NCBI GenBank assembly: GCA_019455065.1
Contig: JACFNC010000002.1
Span: 271,544-335,543, forward strand
Direction: 5' to 3'
Length of the DNA stretch: 64,000 nt
Source of the DNA: Rhodospirillales bacterium
Lineage (GTDB): Bacteria > Pseudomonadota > Alphaproteobacteria > Rhodospirillales > Magnetospirillaceae
The notes under the pieces were generated by a model. That model was not told the DNA's origin. It ran no database searches and worked only from the letters and a program-made list of their open reading frames with translations. Below are positions 28,592 to 37,590 of this stretch, in pieces (position 1 is the stretch's first letter; each line of letters opens with the position of its first letter). Position numbers and translations under genes: made by a program.

Positions 28592-28705
28592 CGGGAAAGA
28601 AATAAATTTTCGTTTTTGCCCGGGCACAGGTAATAAGCTGGCGAGGAGATCTAAGGAGGGTTCTCCACGCCTGGATTGCTGCGGCGCGAAGAGGGTGGTT
28701 GGCTG

Positions 28706-29287
28706 ATGCAGGAATATCTGCTGCTACTGGTGGCGACGGCCGTCGTCAACAACGTGGTGCTGGTCAAGTTTCTTGGCCTGTGCCCGTTCATGGGCACGTC
28801 GAACAAGGTCGACACCGCGATCGGCATGGGCATGGCGACGACCTTCGTGCTGACCCTGTCGGCGGTTCTGGCCTGGGCCATCGAAAGCTTCCTGCTCGTC
28901 CCCTTCGAACTGGCGTTCCTGCGCACCCTCACCTTCATCCTGGTGATCGCCGCCGTAGTCCAGTTCACCGAGATGGCCGTGCGTCGGATCTCGCCGGTGC
29001 TGTACCAGACGCTGGGCATCTTCCTGCCGCTGATCACCACCAACTGCGCCGTGCTGGGGGTCGCCCTGCTCAACGTCCAGGAGGGTCACACCTTCGTCGA
29101 GAGCATGCTCTACGGCTTCGGCTCGGCTCTGGGTTTCAGCGTCATCCTGGTGGTCTTCGCCGGGCTGCGCGAGCGTCTGGCGCTGGCCGAGGTGCCGGCC
29201 GCCTTCGCCGGCGCCCCCATCGGCTTCGTGACGGCGGGACTGCTGTCCCTGGCCTTCATGGGTTTCGCCGGCATGAGCGCCGGGTGA
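28706..29287 (+). CDS. rnfA: Rnf complex subunit RnfA
   Basis: Integral membrane subunit of the Rnf ion-translocating ferredoxin:NAD+ oxidoreductase. At 193 residues it has the family length, with the start [26 protein letters not shown] and about six helices; the conserved Cys near each half ([14 protein letters not shown]) is thought to hold a membrane Fe-S cluster with RnfE. The ATG at 28706 is chosen from family length; a TTG ten codons upstream is in frame. First gene of rnfABCDGEH. Confidence 0.95.
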   Translation: MQEYLLLLVATAVVNNVVLVKFLGLCPFMGTSNKVDTAIGMGMATTFVLTLSAVLAWAIESFLLVPFELAFLRTLTFILVIAAVVQFTEMAVRRISPVLYQTLGIFLPLITTNCAVLGVALLNVQEGHTFVESMLYGFGSALGFSVILVVFAGLRERLALAEVPAAFAGAPIGFVTAGLLSLAFMGFAGMSAG

Positions 29288-29300
29288 GGGAGGGCCAGCC

Positions 29301-29840
29301 ATGCTGACTGCAGTCGGTAGCCTCGCCATGCTGGGAGTGACCTTCGGCACCCTGCTCGGCATCGCCTCGCGCTATCTGCGCGTCGACGAGAACCCGCTCG
29401 AGGCCGAACTGGAGGCCTTGCTGCCCGGCTCGCAATGCGGCCAGTGCGGCTTCGCCGGCTGCAAGCAGGCCGCCTCGGCGCTGGCCGCCGGCCAGGCCAA
29501 GCCCACCCTTTGCCCGCCCGGCGGCCGCGCCCTGGCGGCGGCCCTGGCCGAACGCCTGGGCGTCTCGGTCGACCTTTCGGACACCGAGGAGCTGGAACCC
29601 GAGGTCGCTTTCGTCAACGAGGACATCTGCATCGGCTGCATGCGCTGCCTGCAGGATTGCAGCAGCGACGCCCTGGTTGGCGGACCGAAACAGATTCATA
29701 CGGTGATCACCGATATCTGCCACGGCTGCGGCAAGTGCGCCAAGGTCTGCCCGACCGAGGCCATCGAGATGCGGCCAGTTCCGATCACGCTCGCCAACTG
29801 GCACTGGCACAAGCCCGACCCACGCCAATACATGAACTGA
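29301..29840 (+). CDS. rnfB: Rnf complex Fe-S subunit RnfB
   Basis: Ferredoxin-accepting subunit (179 residues). An N-terminal helix (AVGSLAMLGVTFGTLLGIAS) anchors it, followed by the Fe-S domain QCGQCGFAGC with a later Cys, then two 4Fe-4S motifs: CIGCMRCLQDCS and CHGCGKCAKVCPTEA. In the first the usual Pro after the last Cys is Ser. The family transfers electrons from ferredoxin toward RnfC. Confidence 0.95.
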   Translation: MLTAVGSLAMLGVTFGTLLGIASRYLRVDENPLEAELEALLPGSQCGQCGFAGCKQAASALAAGQAKPTLCPPGGRALAAALAERLGVSVDLSDTEELEPEVAFVNEDICIGCMRCLQDCSSDALVGGPKQIHTVITDICHGCGKCAKVCPTEAIEMRPVPITLANWHWHKPDPRQYMN

Positions 29841-29853
29841 CGGGGCGGGCCGA

Positions 29854-31332
29854 ATGAAGCTGTTCCGCATCCGCGGCGGCGTCCACCCCGAGTATCGGAA
29901 GGAGCTGGCCAGCGAAAAGGCGATCGTCGCCATGCCCCTGCCGCGGCTGTTGCGCGTGCCGCTGCAGCAGCATGTGGGCGCGCCCGCCGAACCCGTGGTC
30001 GCCATCGGCGACACCGTCGGCAAGGGCCAGTTGATCGCCCGCGCGCAGGGAGCGGTATCGGCGCCGGTCCACGCCCCGACCTCGGGCGCGGTCGTCGACA
30101 TCGCCAACCTGACCGCGCCGCACCCCTCCGGCCTGCCGCAACGCACAATCGTCATCGAGAGCGACGGCCGCGACGCCTGGGCGGAACTGCCGCCGCCGAT
30201 CGAAGACCCGCTGTCGGCCTCGCCGCGCGAGATCGCCCGGCGTGTCGGCGAATGCGGCATCGTCGGCCTCGGCGGCGCCACCTTTCCGGCCGCCGTCAAG
30301 CTCGACCTGCGCAGCCGTCACGAGCTCGACATCCTGGTGATGAACGGCGCCGAGTGCGAGCCCTACCTCACCTGCGACGACCGCCTGATGCGGGAACGCG
30401 CCCCGGAAATCATCGACGGCGTGCGCATCATGGCCCACGCCCTGGGCGTCGACAGGGTGATCATTGCGATCGAGAGCAACAAGCCGCAGGCACTGGAAAG
30501 CATGACCCGGGCCGCCGCCGGCGTCGCCAACCTGTCGGTGATCGGCATTCCCACCCGCTATCCGATGGGATCGGAACGCCATCTCGTACAGGCCCTCACC
30601 GGACGCGAGACACCCGCCCGCCAACTGACCGCCGACATCGGGGTGGTCGTCCACAACGTGGGCACCGCCCATGCCGTGCATCAGGCGGTGCGCTACGGCC
30701 GGCCGCTAATCTCGCGGGTGGTCACGGTGAGCGGCCACGGGGTGTGTGAACCCGGCAACGTCGAGGTTCCGCTGGGCACCATGGTGTCCGAGCTGATCGC
30801 CTTCCGCGGCGGGCTGACCGAGGAGGCGCCGCGGCTGCTGACCGGCGGGCCGATGATGGGGCAGCCGCTGCCCAGCCTCGACGTTCCCGTGATAAAAGGG
30901 ACCAGCGGCATACTGGCGCTGACCAAGGAGGAGACCCGCATCCAGCCGGCCCAGGCCTGCATTCGCTGCGGAAGCTGCGTCTCCGCCTGCCCGGTCGGCC
31001 TGGTGCCGGTCGACATGGTCGCCCTGGTACGCAAGGACAATCTCGACGAGGCGGCGGCCGCGGGGGTCATGGACTGCATAAGCTGCGGAAGCTGCGCCTA
31101 CATCTGCCCCGCCCACATCCCGCTGGTTCAGTACTTCAACTACGCCAAGGGCCGCCTGAACGCCATCCAGCGCGACGAGCAGAAACGCGACAGGGTCAAG
31201 CGCCTGGTCGAGGCCCGCGCCGCCCGCATGGCGAAGCTGGCCGAAGCCAAGCGCGCCGCGATGGCGGCGCGCAAGGCCGCGGCGGCACCGCCCAAGCCCG
31301 ATCCCGACAGCCCGCCGGCGGCCGCGCAATGA
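29854..31332 (+). CDS. rnfC: Rnf complex NADH-side subunit RnfC
   Basis: Peripheral subunit (492 residues) binding NADH and FMN with two 4Fe-4S clusters. The N-terminal part starts FRIRGGVHPEYRKELA; the NADH/FMN region has GIVGLGGATFPAAVKL and MNGAECEPYLTCDDRLM. The cluster motifs are CIRCGSCVSACPVGL and CISCGSCAYICPAHI. The C-terminus is a Lys/Ala-rich tail. It overlaps rnfD by four bases (ATGA). Confidence 0.96.
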   Translation: MKLFRIRGGVHPEYRKELASEKAIVAMPLPRLLRVPLQQHVGAPAEPVVAIGDTVGKGQLIARAQGAVSAPVHAPTSGAVVDIANLTAPHPSGLPQRTIVIESDGRDAWAELPPPIEDPLSASPREIARRVGECGIVGLGGATFPAAVKLDLRSRHELDILVMNGAECEPYLTCDDRLMRERAPEIIDGVRIMAHALGVDRVIIAIESNKPQALESMTRAAAGVANLSVIGIPTRYPMGSERHLVQALTGRETPARQLTADIGVVVHNVGTAHAVHQAVRYGRPLISRVVTVSGHGVCEPGNVEVPLGTMVSELIAFRGGLTEEAPRLLTGGPMMGQPLPSLDVPVIKGTSGILALTKEETRIQPAQACIRCGSCVSACPVGLVPVDMVALVRKDNLDEAAAAGVMDCISCGSCAYICPAHIPLVQYFNYAKGRLNAIQRDEQKRDRVKRLVEARAARMAKLAEAKRAAMAARKAAAAPPKPDPDSPPAAAQ

Positions 31333-32405
31333 CCGTGACCGTCGGCCTCAGCGCGCCCTACGCGCACGCGCCCACCAGCATCCGCCGCACCATGGGTCTG
31401 GTCCTTCTGGCCCTGCTGCCCGCCACCCTGTACAACGCGGGGCTGTTCGGCTGGCCCGCCGTCAATCTGTTCGTGGTCACGGTGCTGGCCGCCCTGGCGA
31501 CCGAGGCGGTGTGCCTTCGGCTGGCCGGCAAGCCTCTGTTTCCGCCTCTGACCGATGGCTCTGCGGTGCTTACGGGGTGGCTGCTGGCGATGAGTCTGCC
31601 GCCCTGGGCCCCGTGGTGGATCGGCGCGGTCGGCGGCTTCATCGGCATTGCCATCGGCAAGCACGCCTTCGGCGGCCTCGGACAGAACGTCTTCAATCCG
31701 GCGATGGTGGCGCGCGTCGCCCTGCTGATCTCCTTCCCAGTGCCGATGACCCTGTTCGTCGCACCGCGGCCTTTGTCATCGGCCGACGCGCCCGGATTCC
31801 TCGAAGGGCTGGCGATCACCTTCGGCGGCCGCCTCGACCTCGATGCCGTCAGCGCCGCCTCGGCCCTCGGCCACGTCAAGACCGAGCTCAGCCGCGGCGT
31901 CCCCGTCGACCAGACGCTGTCGCAGCACCAGGACTGGATCGCCACGCTGCTCGGGGCGGTGCCGGGCAGCCTGGGCGAGACCTCGGCCGTGCTTCTCCTT
32001 GCCGGCGGACTGTTCCTTATCGCCAAGCGGATCATCACCTGGCATGTGCCGGTCTCGCTGATGGGCACTTTGTTCGTCCTGGGCAGCGTCACCAGCCTGA
32101 TCGATCCCGGCCGGTATCCCGACGGCCTGTTCCATCTGCTGACGGGGGCCACCCTGCTCGGCGCCTTCTTCATCGCCACCGACCTCGTGACCTCGCCGGT
32201 CACCCGCGAGGGCCAGATCATCTACGGCATCGGCATCGGCGCCCTCACCTTCGTCATCCGCACCTGGGCCGGCTATCCCGAGGGCATGGCGTTCGCGGTG
32301 CTGCTGATGAACGCCGCGACGCCGCTGATCGACCGCTATGTGCGCCCGCGCGTCTTCGGCCGCACCAGCAAGGGCGAGCCCTTGAGCGCCAAGAGGAAGC
32401 GATGA
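31329..32405 (+). CDS. rnfD: Rnf complex membrane subunit RnfD
   Basis: Integral membrane flavoprotein subunit (358 residues, about ten helices) resembling NqrB. GWPAVNLFVVTVLAALATEA, LTDGSAVLTGWLLAMSLPP and FGGLGQNVFNPAMVARV are typical. FMN is normally bound covalently to Thr in a D..SGAT motif; here the matching stretch is DAVSAAS, with Ser178 in the Thr place. Coupled by ATGA overlaps to rnfC and rnfG. Confidence 0.95.
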   Translation: MTVTVGLSAPYAHAPTSIRRTMGLVLLALLPATLYNAGLFGWPAVNLFVVTVLAALATEAVCLRLAGKPLFPPLTDGSAVLTGWLLAMSLPPWAPWWIGAVGGFIGIAIGKHAFGGLGQNVFNPAMVARVALLISFPVPMTLFVAPRPLSSADAPGFLEGLAITFGGRLDLDAVSAASALGHVKTELSRGVPVDQTLSQHQDWIATLLGAVPGSLGETSAVLLLAGGLFLIAKRIITWHVPVSLMGTLFVLGSVTSLIDPGRYPDGLFHLLTGATLLGAFFIATDLVTSPVTREGQIIYGIGIGALTFVIRTWAGYPEGMAFAVLLMNAATPLIDRYVRPRVFGRTSKGEPLSAKRKR

Positions 32406-33037
32406 GCGGCTGGCTGTCGTCCTTGCGCAACACCGGCGTCCACGCGTTGGTCCTGGGCGGCTTCTCGATGGCGGCAGCGGCCCTCCTGGCGGGCACCAAC
32501 TTGCTGACCGCCGACGAAATCCGTCAGCGCGAGGCCGAGGACTTGCAGGCGTCGCTGGGGCAGGTGATCCCGGCCTCGCTCCACGACCAGAGCCTGCTCG
32601 CCAACATGCTCAGCATCCGCGACGGCGCCGGCACGGACGTCAACGTCTATCGCGCCGTGAAGGAGGGCGCCGTATCGGCGGTCGCCTTCGAGGTCGCGGA
32701 GCGCGGTTACGCGGGCGAGATTCGCCTTATCCTGGGCATCGGCCGGGATGGCCGCATTCTTGGCGTGCGAACGGTGCGCCACAACGAGACGCCCGGGCTG
32801 GGCGACAAGATCGAGGCCGCCAAGAACGACTGGATCACCCGGTTCAACGGGCTCTCGCTCGACGACCCGCCCGAGGACCAGTGGAAGGTGAAGAAGGACG
32901 GCGGCCGCTTCGACCAGTTCTCCGGCGCCACCATAACGCCGCGCGCCGTGGTCGCCGCGATCCGCAAGGGCCTGCTGTTCTTCGGCGCCCACCAGGAGCG
33001 CATGCTGGCGCCGATGCCAACGGAGACCCGCCCATGA
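32402..33037 (+). CDS. rnfG: Rnf complex flavoprotein subunit RnfG
   Basis: Periplasm-facing subunit (211 residues) with one N-terminal helix (ALVLGGFSMAAAALLAGTNLL) and an FMN-binding domain. ApbE would attach FMN to Thr177 in the intact SGATIT motif. GYAGEIRLILGIGRDGRILGV and HNETPGLGDKIE are conserved family stretches. ATGA overlaps join it to rnfD and rnfE. Confidence 0.95.
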   Translation: MSGWLSSLRNTGVHALVLGGFSMAAAALLAGTNLLTADEIRQREAEDLQASLGQVIPASLHDQSLLANMLSIRDGAGTDVNVYRAVKEGAVSAVAFEVAERGYAGEIRLILGIGRDGRILGVRTVRHNETPGLGDKIEAAKNDWITRFNGLSLDDPPEDQWKVKKDGGRFDQFSGATITPRAVVAAIRKGLLFFGAHQERMLAPMPTETRP

Positions 33038-33717
33038 ACACCGACGCCCGCAGCCTCGTTCGCGCCGGCCTCTGGGACAACAACGCGGTTTTCGGGCAGA
33101 TGCTGTCGCTGTGCCCGACCATGGCCCTGACCACGAGCGCCACCAACGGTTTCGGCATGGGGATGGCGACCCTGGCCGTGCTCACCGTGAGCAACCTGCT
33201 GGTCGCCACGCTGCGCGGCGTCATCACCGCCGAGGTGCGCATTCCGGCCTACGTCCTGATCATCGCCACCGTGGTCACCGTGGTCGACCTCTCGATCAAC
33301 GCCTGGATGCACGAGCTTTACAAGGTGCTGGGCCTGTTCCTGCCGCTGATCGTCGTGAACTGTCTGATTCTCGGACGCGCCGAATCGTTCGCCTCGAAGG
33401 TGTCGGTCTGGCCGGCCCTGGTCGACGGCCTGGCCATGGGCGTCGGCTTCACCCTGGCGCTGACGGTGATCGGCGCGGTGCGCGAGGTGATCGGCAGCGG
33501 CACCCTGTTCGCCGACGCCTCGTTGCTGTTCGGACGCGCCTTCGAGGTCATCGAACTCACCCTGTTCAGCGACTATCCGGGCACGCTGATGGCCATCCTG
33601 CCGCCCGGCGGCTTCCTCGCGGTAGGCTTCCTGCTCGCCGGCAAGCGCTTGATCGACGGCCGCCTGCAAAGCCCGGAGTCGGCGCCGGCGGCGGCTCCGG
33701 CCTGTCACTCGGTATGA
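33034..33717 (+). CDS. rnfE: Rnf complex subunit RnfE
   Basis: Integral membrane subunit (227 residues), paralogous to RnfA. It begins with the family phrase LWDNNAVFGQMLSLCPTMA, then TNGFGMGMATLAVLTVSN, a second Cys in LIVVNCLILGRAE and about six helices. The Ala/Pro-rich tail after residue 215 is longer than usual. Stop is 10 bases before rnfH. Confidence 0.95.
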   Translation: MNTDARSLVRAGLWDNNAVFGQMLSLCPTMALTTSATNGFGMGMATLAVLTVSNLLVATLRGVITAEVRIPAYVLIIATVVTVVDLSINAWMHELYKVLGLFLPLIVVNCLILGRAESFASKVSVWPALVDGLAMGVGFTLALTVIGAVREVIGSGTLFADASLLFGRAFEVIELTLFSDYPGTLMAILPPGGFLAVGFLLAGKRLIDGRLQSPESAPAAAPACHSV

Positions 33718-33727
33718 GGAGGATCCG

Positions 33728-33997
33728 ATGAAGGTCGGCGTCGCCTACGCCACGCCGGGCCGCCAGACCTGGCTGACCCTCGATGTCGCCGAGGGCGCGA
33801 CGGTGCGCGAGGCCATCGAGCAGTCGGGCATCCTCAAGCAGTTTCCGGAGATCGACCTGGAGACGCAGCGCGTCGGCATCTTCGGCAAGTTCACGACGCT
33901 CGACGCCACCGTGGCCGACGGCGCGCGCATCGAAATCTATCGCCCCATCACCTGCGACCCCAAGACCGTCCGCCGCCGCGCCAACGCGACGGAATAG
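33728..33997 (+). CDS. rnfH: RnfH family protein
   Basis: An 89-residue beta-grasp protein (ubiquitin-like fold, UPF0125). VGVAYATPGRQTWLTLDVAEG, QSGILKQFPEIDLE, VGIFGKFTTLDATV and IEIYRPITCDPK are typical. Its role is unclear; in Rhodobacter it is the last gene of the rnf operon, as here. It has a good GAGGAGG ribosome site. Confidence 0.93.
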   Translation: MKVGVAYATPGRQTWLTLDVAEGATVREAIEQSGILKQFPEIDLETQRVGIFGKFTTLDATVADGARIEIYRPITCDPKTVRRRANATE

Positions 33998-34030
33998 AGG
34001 GGAAGGTCATCGCAATCGCAAACCTTTAAC

Positions 34031-34066
34031 CGTCATGCGCGGGCTTGACCCGCGTATCCACGCGGG
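34031..34066. repeat. REP-like palindromic element
   Basis: An imperfect dyad with the CGTCATGC.CGGGCTTGACCCG theme common in alphaproteobacterial intergenic repeats: CGCGGG (34038-34043), loop CTTGA, CCCGCG (34049-34054). It lies in the 137-bp gap after rnfH, between convergent genes. Confidence 0.6.
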
Positions 34067-34134
34067 CTGGGGGCAATCCGTCTCTTACGCAGAGGCATGG
34101 ATGGCCGGGCCAATGACCGGCCAAGACGGCTCCC

Positions 34135-34839
34135 TCACGCCGCCACGCCCAGATGCCGGGCGAGCGTCGCCTCGTCGCGCAACAGGTCGCGGCTGGAGGC
34201 GGCGTGGACGATGGCGCCGCGGTCGAGGATGGCGGCGTGGTCGGTCATCGCCAGGATCTTGCGGGCGTGCTGCTCGACCAGAATGATGCCCATCGAACCG
34301 TCGGCGGCGAGGCGGCGGAACACGGCTAGCAGTTCCTCGACGATGATCGGCGCCAGCCCCTCCAGCGGCTCGTCGAGCAGCAGCAGCCGGGGGTTCAGCA
34401 CCAGCGCCCGGCCCACCGCAAGCATCTGTTGCTCCCCGCCCGAAAGCTGGGTGCCCATGTTGGTACGCCGCTCCTTCAACCGGGGGAAGAGCTCGTAAAT
34501 TCGATCCACCGTCCAGGGGCCTGGGCGGGCCACCGCGGTCAGGTTCTCCTCGACCGTGAGCGAGCGGAAGATGTTGCGTTCCTGGGGCACCCAGCCGATG
34601 CCCAGCGCCGCCCGGCCGTGGGCCGGCATGCGGGCGATGTCGCGGCCATCGAAAAGAATGCGCCCGGCGATCATCCGCGTCAGGCCGAGCACGGTGTTGA
34701 GCAAGGTCGTCTTGCCGGTGCCGTTCCGCCCCAGCAGGGCCAGGGACTTGCCCGGCTCGAGGGTCAGGGACACCTCGTCCAACACCTGCGCCTCGCCGTA
34801 GCCGGCGCGCACGCCGTCGAACCTGAGGAGGTCAGACAT
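34135..34839 (-). CDS. livF: Branched-chain-type ABC transporter ATPase LivF
   Basis: One of two cytoplasmic ATPases (234 residues) of a branched-chain amino-acid-type importer. Walker A is GRNGTGKTT, signature LSGGEQQM, Walker B LLLLDEPLEGLAP, with the switch His in LVEQHARKIL. It overlaps livG by eight bases. The type also carries aromatic acids in some bacteria, which fits the catabolic genes next door, but substrate is not visible here. Confidence 0.93.
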   Translation of the reverse strand: MSDLLRFDGVRAGYGEAQVLDEVSLTLEPGKSLALLGRNGTGKTTLLNTVLGLTRMIAGRILFDGRDIARMPAHGRAALGIGWVPQERNIFRSLTVEENLTAVARPGPWTVDRIYELFPRLKERRTNMGTQLSGGEQQMLAVGRALVLNPRLLLLDEPLEGLAPIIVEELLAVFRRLAADGSMGIILVEQHARKILAMTDHAAILDRGAIVHAASSRDLLRDEATLARHLGVAA

Positions 34840-35584
34840 GGGCCTCCTCCCCCAGGTAGACGGCCCGCACCTCGGGATCGCGGGCGATGGCGTCGGGCGC
34901 CCCCTCGACGAGGACGCGGCCGTTGACGAGAACGGTGATGCGCTCGGCGAAGCGGAAGACGAGGTCCATGTCGTGCTCGATGAGCAGGATGGTCACGTCG
35001 CGCGGCAGCCGCCCGATGGCATCCAGGATCTCGCCGCTCTCGCCCGAGGGAATGCCGGCGGCCGGCTCGTCCAGCAGCAGGACGCGGGGCCTGGCCGCCA
35101 GCGCCAGCACCAGTTCGAGAAGCCTCTGGCGCCCGTAGGGAAGGTCGGCGGTGCGCTCGCGGGCGACCGTGTCGAGACCGAACTCGTGCAGGCGGTTCAT
35201 GGCCTCGTGAACAACCTCGCGGCCGGCGTCGACGGCGCGCCAGAAACGGTGGCTGCGCCCCTCGCGCTCGTTGATGGCGAGGACCACGGCCTGCAACGGC
35301 GTGAGGTCGGGAAAGAGCTGGTTGATCTGGAAGGTGCGCGACAGCCCCAGGCGAACGCGCGCCTGCGGCGGCAGGCGGGTGATGTCCTGCCCATGCAGGA
35401 ATACGGTACCCGCGCTCGCCGGCAGGGTGCCGGTGAGCAGGTTGACCAGGGTGGTCTTGCCGGCGCCGTTGGGGCCGATCAGCGCCTGCCGGATTCCCGG
35501 CTCGATGGCGAGGTTGACGTCGGCGGCGGCGAAGAAGCCGCCGAACGACTTCGACAGGCCGCGCGTTTCGAGGATCGGCGTCAT
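34832..35584 (-). CDS. livG: Branched-chain-type ABC transporter ATPase LivG
   Basis: Second ATPase (250 residues) of the importer. Walker A is GPNGAGKTTLVN and Walker B VLLLDEPAAGIP; the signature is the degenerate YGRQRLLEL usual for LivG. The insertion FPDLTPLQAVVLAINEREG is characteristic. The ATG at 35584 (MTPILETRGL) immediately follows the livM stop; an Arg-rich in-frame extension upstream is livM in another frame. Confidence 0.94.
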   Translation of the reverse strand: MTPILETRGLSKSFGGFFAAADVNLAIEPGIRQALIGPNGAGKTTLVNLLTGTLPASAGTVFLHGQDITRLPPQARVRLGLSRTFQINQLFPDLTPLQAVVLAINEREGRSHRFWRAVDAGREVVHEAMNRLHEFGLDTVARERTADLPYGRQRLLELVLALAARPRVLLLDEPAAGIPSGESGEILDAIGRLPRDVTILLIEHDMDLVFRFAERITVLVNGRVLVEGAPDAIARDPEVRAVYLGEEAHV

Positions 35585-35585
35585 C

Positions 35586-36581
35586 TCACGCCGCCCTTTC
35601 GGGCGCCGCCGCCGACGCCGTGCCGCGCGCCGCGCGCTTGCGCAGCGCATCGACCAGACCCAGCAGCCCCCCGCGCGCGAACAGCACCAGGAGAACCAGG
35701 ACCAACCCCAGCCAGAACTGCCAGTAATGCGTCGTGAACCCCGACAGCACCTCGTGCATCACGGTGAACGCCACCGCCCCGATGATCCCGCCGTAAAGCC
35801 GGCCGGGGCCGCCGAGGACCAGGACCAGCAGCACCTCGGCCGAGCGCTCGAAGCTGAGCACGTCGAGCGACACGAACTGGGTAGTCTGGGCAAGCAGCCC
35901 GCCGGCGATGCCGGCCATCATCGCGCCCACGGTGTAGACGGCGAGCAGGTGGAGGTTGACGCGTGAGCCCAGCGCGCTCATGCGCAGGCGGTTGGTCTTG
36001 ATGCCGCGCAGGCACAGCCCGAAGGGCGAATGGACGAGGCGCCGGGCGACGTAGAACAGCACCACCAACCCCGCATAGGCATACCAGAAGGCGGTGTGGC
36101 CGAAGATGTCGAACTGGAAGGCGCCCAGCAGCGGCTCCACCATGACGCCTTGCAGGCCGTCCGCACCGCCGGTCAGCCAGTTCATCTTGTTGGCCGCCTC
36201 GAACAGCATCATGCCGATGCCCAAGGTCACCATCAGCCGCGTCAGGTCCGACCCGCGCAGCACCAGGACGCCGGTGAGCAGCCCGACCACACCGGCCACC
36301 GCCCCGGCGAAGACGAGGCCGCTCAGCGGCTCGCCCCAGCCCTGCTGGGCCAGGATGCCGGCCGCGTAGGCGCCAAGCCCGAAGAAGGCGGCGTGGCCGA
36401 GCGACACGATGCCCGCATAGCCGAGGACGAGATCGAGCGACACCGCGAACAGCGCCAGGATCATCATCTCGGTGATCAGCGGCAGATGGAGGGGAAACAG
36501 GAAGAAGGCCGCGACGGGAATCAGGAAGAACCCGACCTCCATCGGCCACCACGGCTTCGGCGAGACCATCGGCTGCGTCAT
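35586..36581 (-). CDS. livM: Branched-chain-type ABC transporter permease LivM
   Basis: Permease (331 residues, about ten helices) with the family's VLGYAGIVSLGHAAFFGLGAYA phrase and a C-terminal VLGGPGRLYGGIIGA motif that contacts the ATPase. It lies 4 bases after livH. Confidence 0.94.
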   Translation of the reverse strand: MTQPMVSPKPWWPMEVGFFLIPVAAFFLFPLHLPLITEMMILALFAVSLDLVLGYAGIVSLGHAAFFGLGAYAAGILAQQGWGEPLSGLVFAGAVAGVVGLLTGVLVLRGSDLTRLMVTLGIGMMLFEAANKMNWLTGGADGLQGVMVEPLLGAFQFDIFGHTAFWYAYAGLVVLFYVARRLVHSPFGLCLRGIKTNRLRMSALGSRVNLHLLAVYTVGAMMAGIAGGLLAQTTQFVSLDVLSFERSAEVLLVLVLGGPGRLYGGIIGAVAFTVMHEVLSGFTTHYWQFWLGLVLVLLVLFARGGLLGLVDALRKRAARGTASAAAPERAA

Positions 36582-36585
36582 GTCC

Positions 36586-37437
36586 TCACCGCCGCGCGAA
36601 CAGGCCTTGCGGCCGGACGATGAGCACGCCGACCATGATGGCGTAGATGATGAAGGAACCGATTCCGGGCACGTAGTACTTGCCGGCGACGTCGCCGATG
36701 CCGAGCAACAGCGAGGCCAGGAACGGACCGACGATGCTGTCGGTGCCGCCGACGGCGACCACGATCAGGAAATAGATCATGAACCGCACCGCGAAGGTGG
36801 GATCGAGGCCGAGCAGTTCGACGCCGAGCGCCCCGCCCAGGCCGGCCAGCCCGGAACCGACGGCGAAGGTGACCGCGAACAGCCGTGACACGTCGATCCC
36901 GAGGCCGCGCGCCACCCGGCCGTCATCGACCGCGGCCCGCAGCTGCGCCCCGAACCGCGTGCGGGTCAGGGCGAACTGCAAACCGACGGCGAGCAACCCG
37001 CACAGCAGCACGATGAACAGCCGGTAGTAGCTGATCTGGGCGTCGCCGATGCCGACGCGCCCGCGCAGGAACTCCGGCAGTTGGATGAGCTTCTGCTGGG
37101 CGCCCATGAAATAGTCGGCTGTGGCCATGGCGATGAAAACCAGGCCGATGGTGAACATGACCTGATCGAGATGGCTCGCCTTGTAAAGCCGCACGTAGAG
37201 CGTACGTTCGAGAACGACACCCGCCAGCGCCGCCAGCACGAAGGCCGCCGGCAGGCATGCCAGGAACGGCACGCCCATGTCGTTCAGCATGATGACGGTG
37301 ACGTAGCCGCCAACCATCGCGAACGCGCCGTGCGCGAGGTTGATGAAGTTCATCAGGCCCATGGTCACCGACAGGCCGCAGGCCAGGATGAACAGCAGCA
37401 TGCCATAGGCGACACCGTCGACCAGTACCGTCAGCAT
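36586..37437 (-). CDS. livH: Branched-chain-type ABC transporter permease LivH
   Basis: Permease (283 residues, about eight helices) with LSVTMGLMNFINLAHGAFAMVGGY near the N-terminus and VAVGGTDSIVGPFLASLLLG near the C-terminus. First of the leftward livHMGF set; a REP pair separates it from the binding-protein gene. Confidence 0.94.
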   Translation of the reverse strand: MLTVLVDGVAYGMLLFILACGLSVTMGLMNFINLAHGAFAMVGGYVTVIMLNDMGVPFLACLPAAFVLAALAGVVLERTLYVRLYKASHLDQVMFTIGLVFIAMATADYFMGAQQKLIQLPEFLRGRVGIGDAQISYYRLFIVLLCGLLAVGLQFALTRTRFGAQLRAAVDDGRVARGLGIDVSRLFAVTFAVGSGLAGLGGALGVELLGLDPTFAVRFMIYFLIVVAVGGTDSIVGPFLASLLLGIGDVAGKYYVPGIGSFIIYAIMVGVLIVRPQGLFARR

Positions 37438-37464
37438 CGCGACTCCGGCGCGGCGAACGCCCTT

Positions 37465-37538
37465 CCGTCACCCCCGCGCAAGCGGGGGTCCATAATCCAT
37501 CGACGCATATGGATTCCCGCTTTCGCGGGAATGACGGA
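37465..37538. repeat. Paired REP elements (BIME-like)
   Basis: Two inverted hairpins in the gap between livK-type gene and livH. The first is CCCCCGC (37471-37477) with GCGGGGG (37482-37488); the second is ATTCCCGC (37513-37520) with GCGGGAAT (37525-37532). Outer CGTCA and TGACG ends face each other. Such elements can stabilise the upstream transcript and make the binding protein more abundant than the permease; here that is inference. Confidence 0.7.
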
Positions 37539-37590
37539 CGGTACGAGCTTCGGCATGCGCATCTGCTTCCGCGCAGCGATGCCGCCCACC

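Noticed and set aside
28610..28660. Sigma-54-type promoter before rnfA
   Set aside because: A GGCAC occurs but no GC lies at the required distance, so the GG-N10-GC rule fails.
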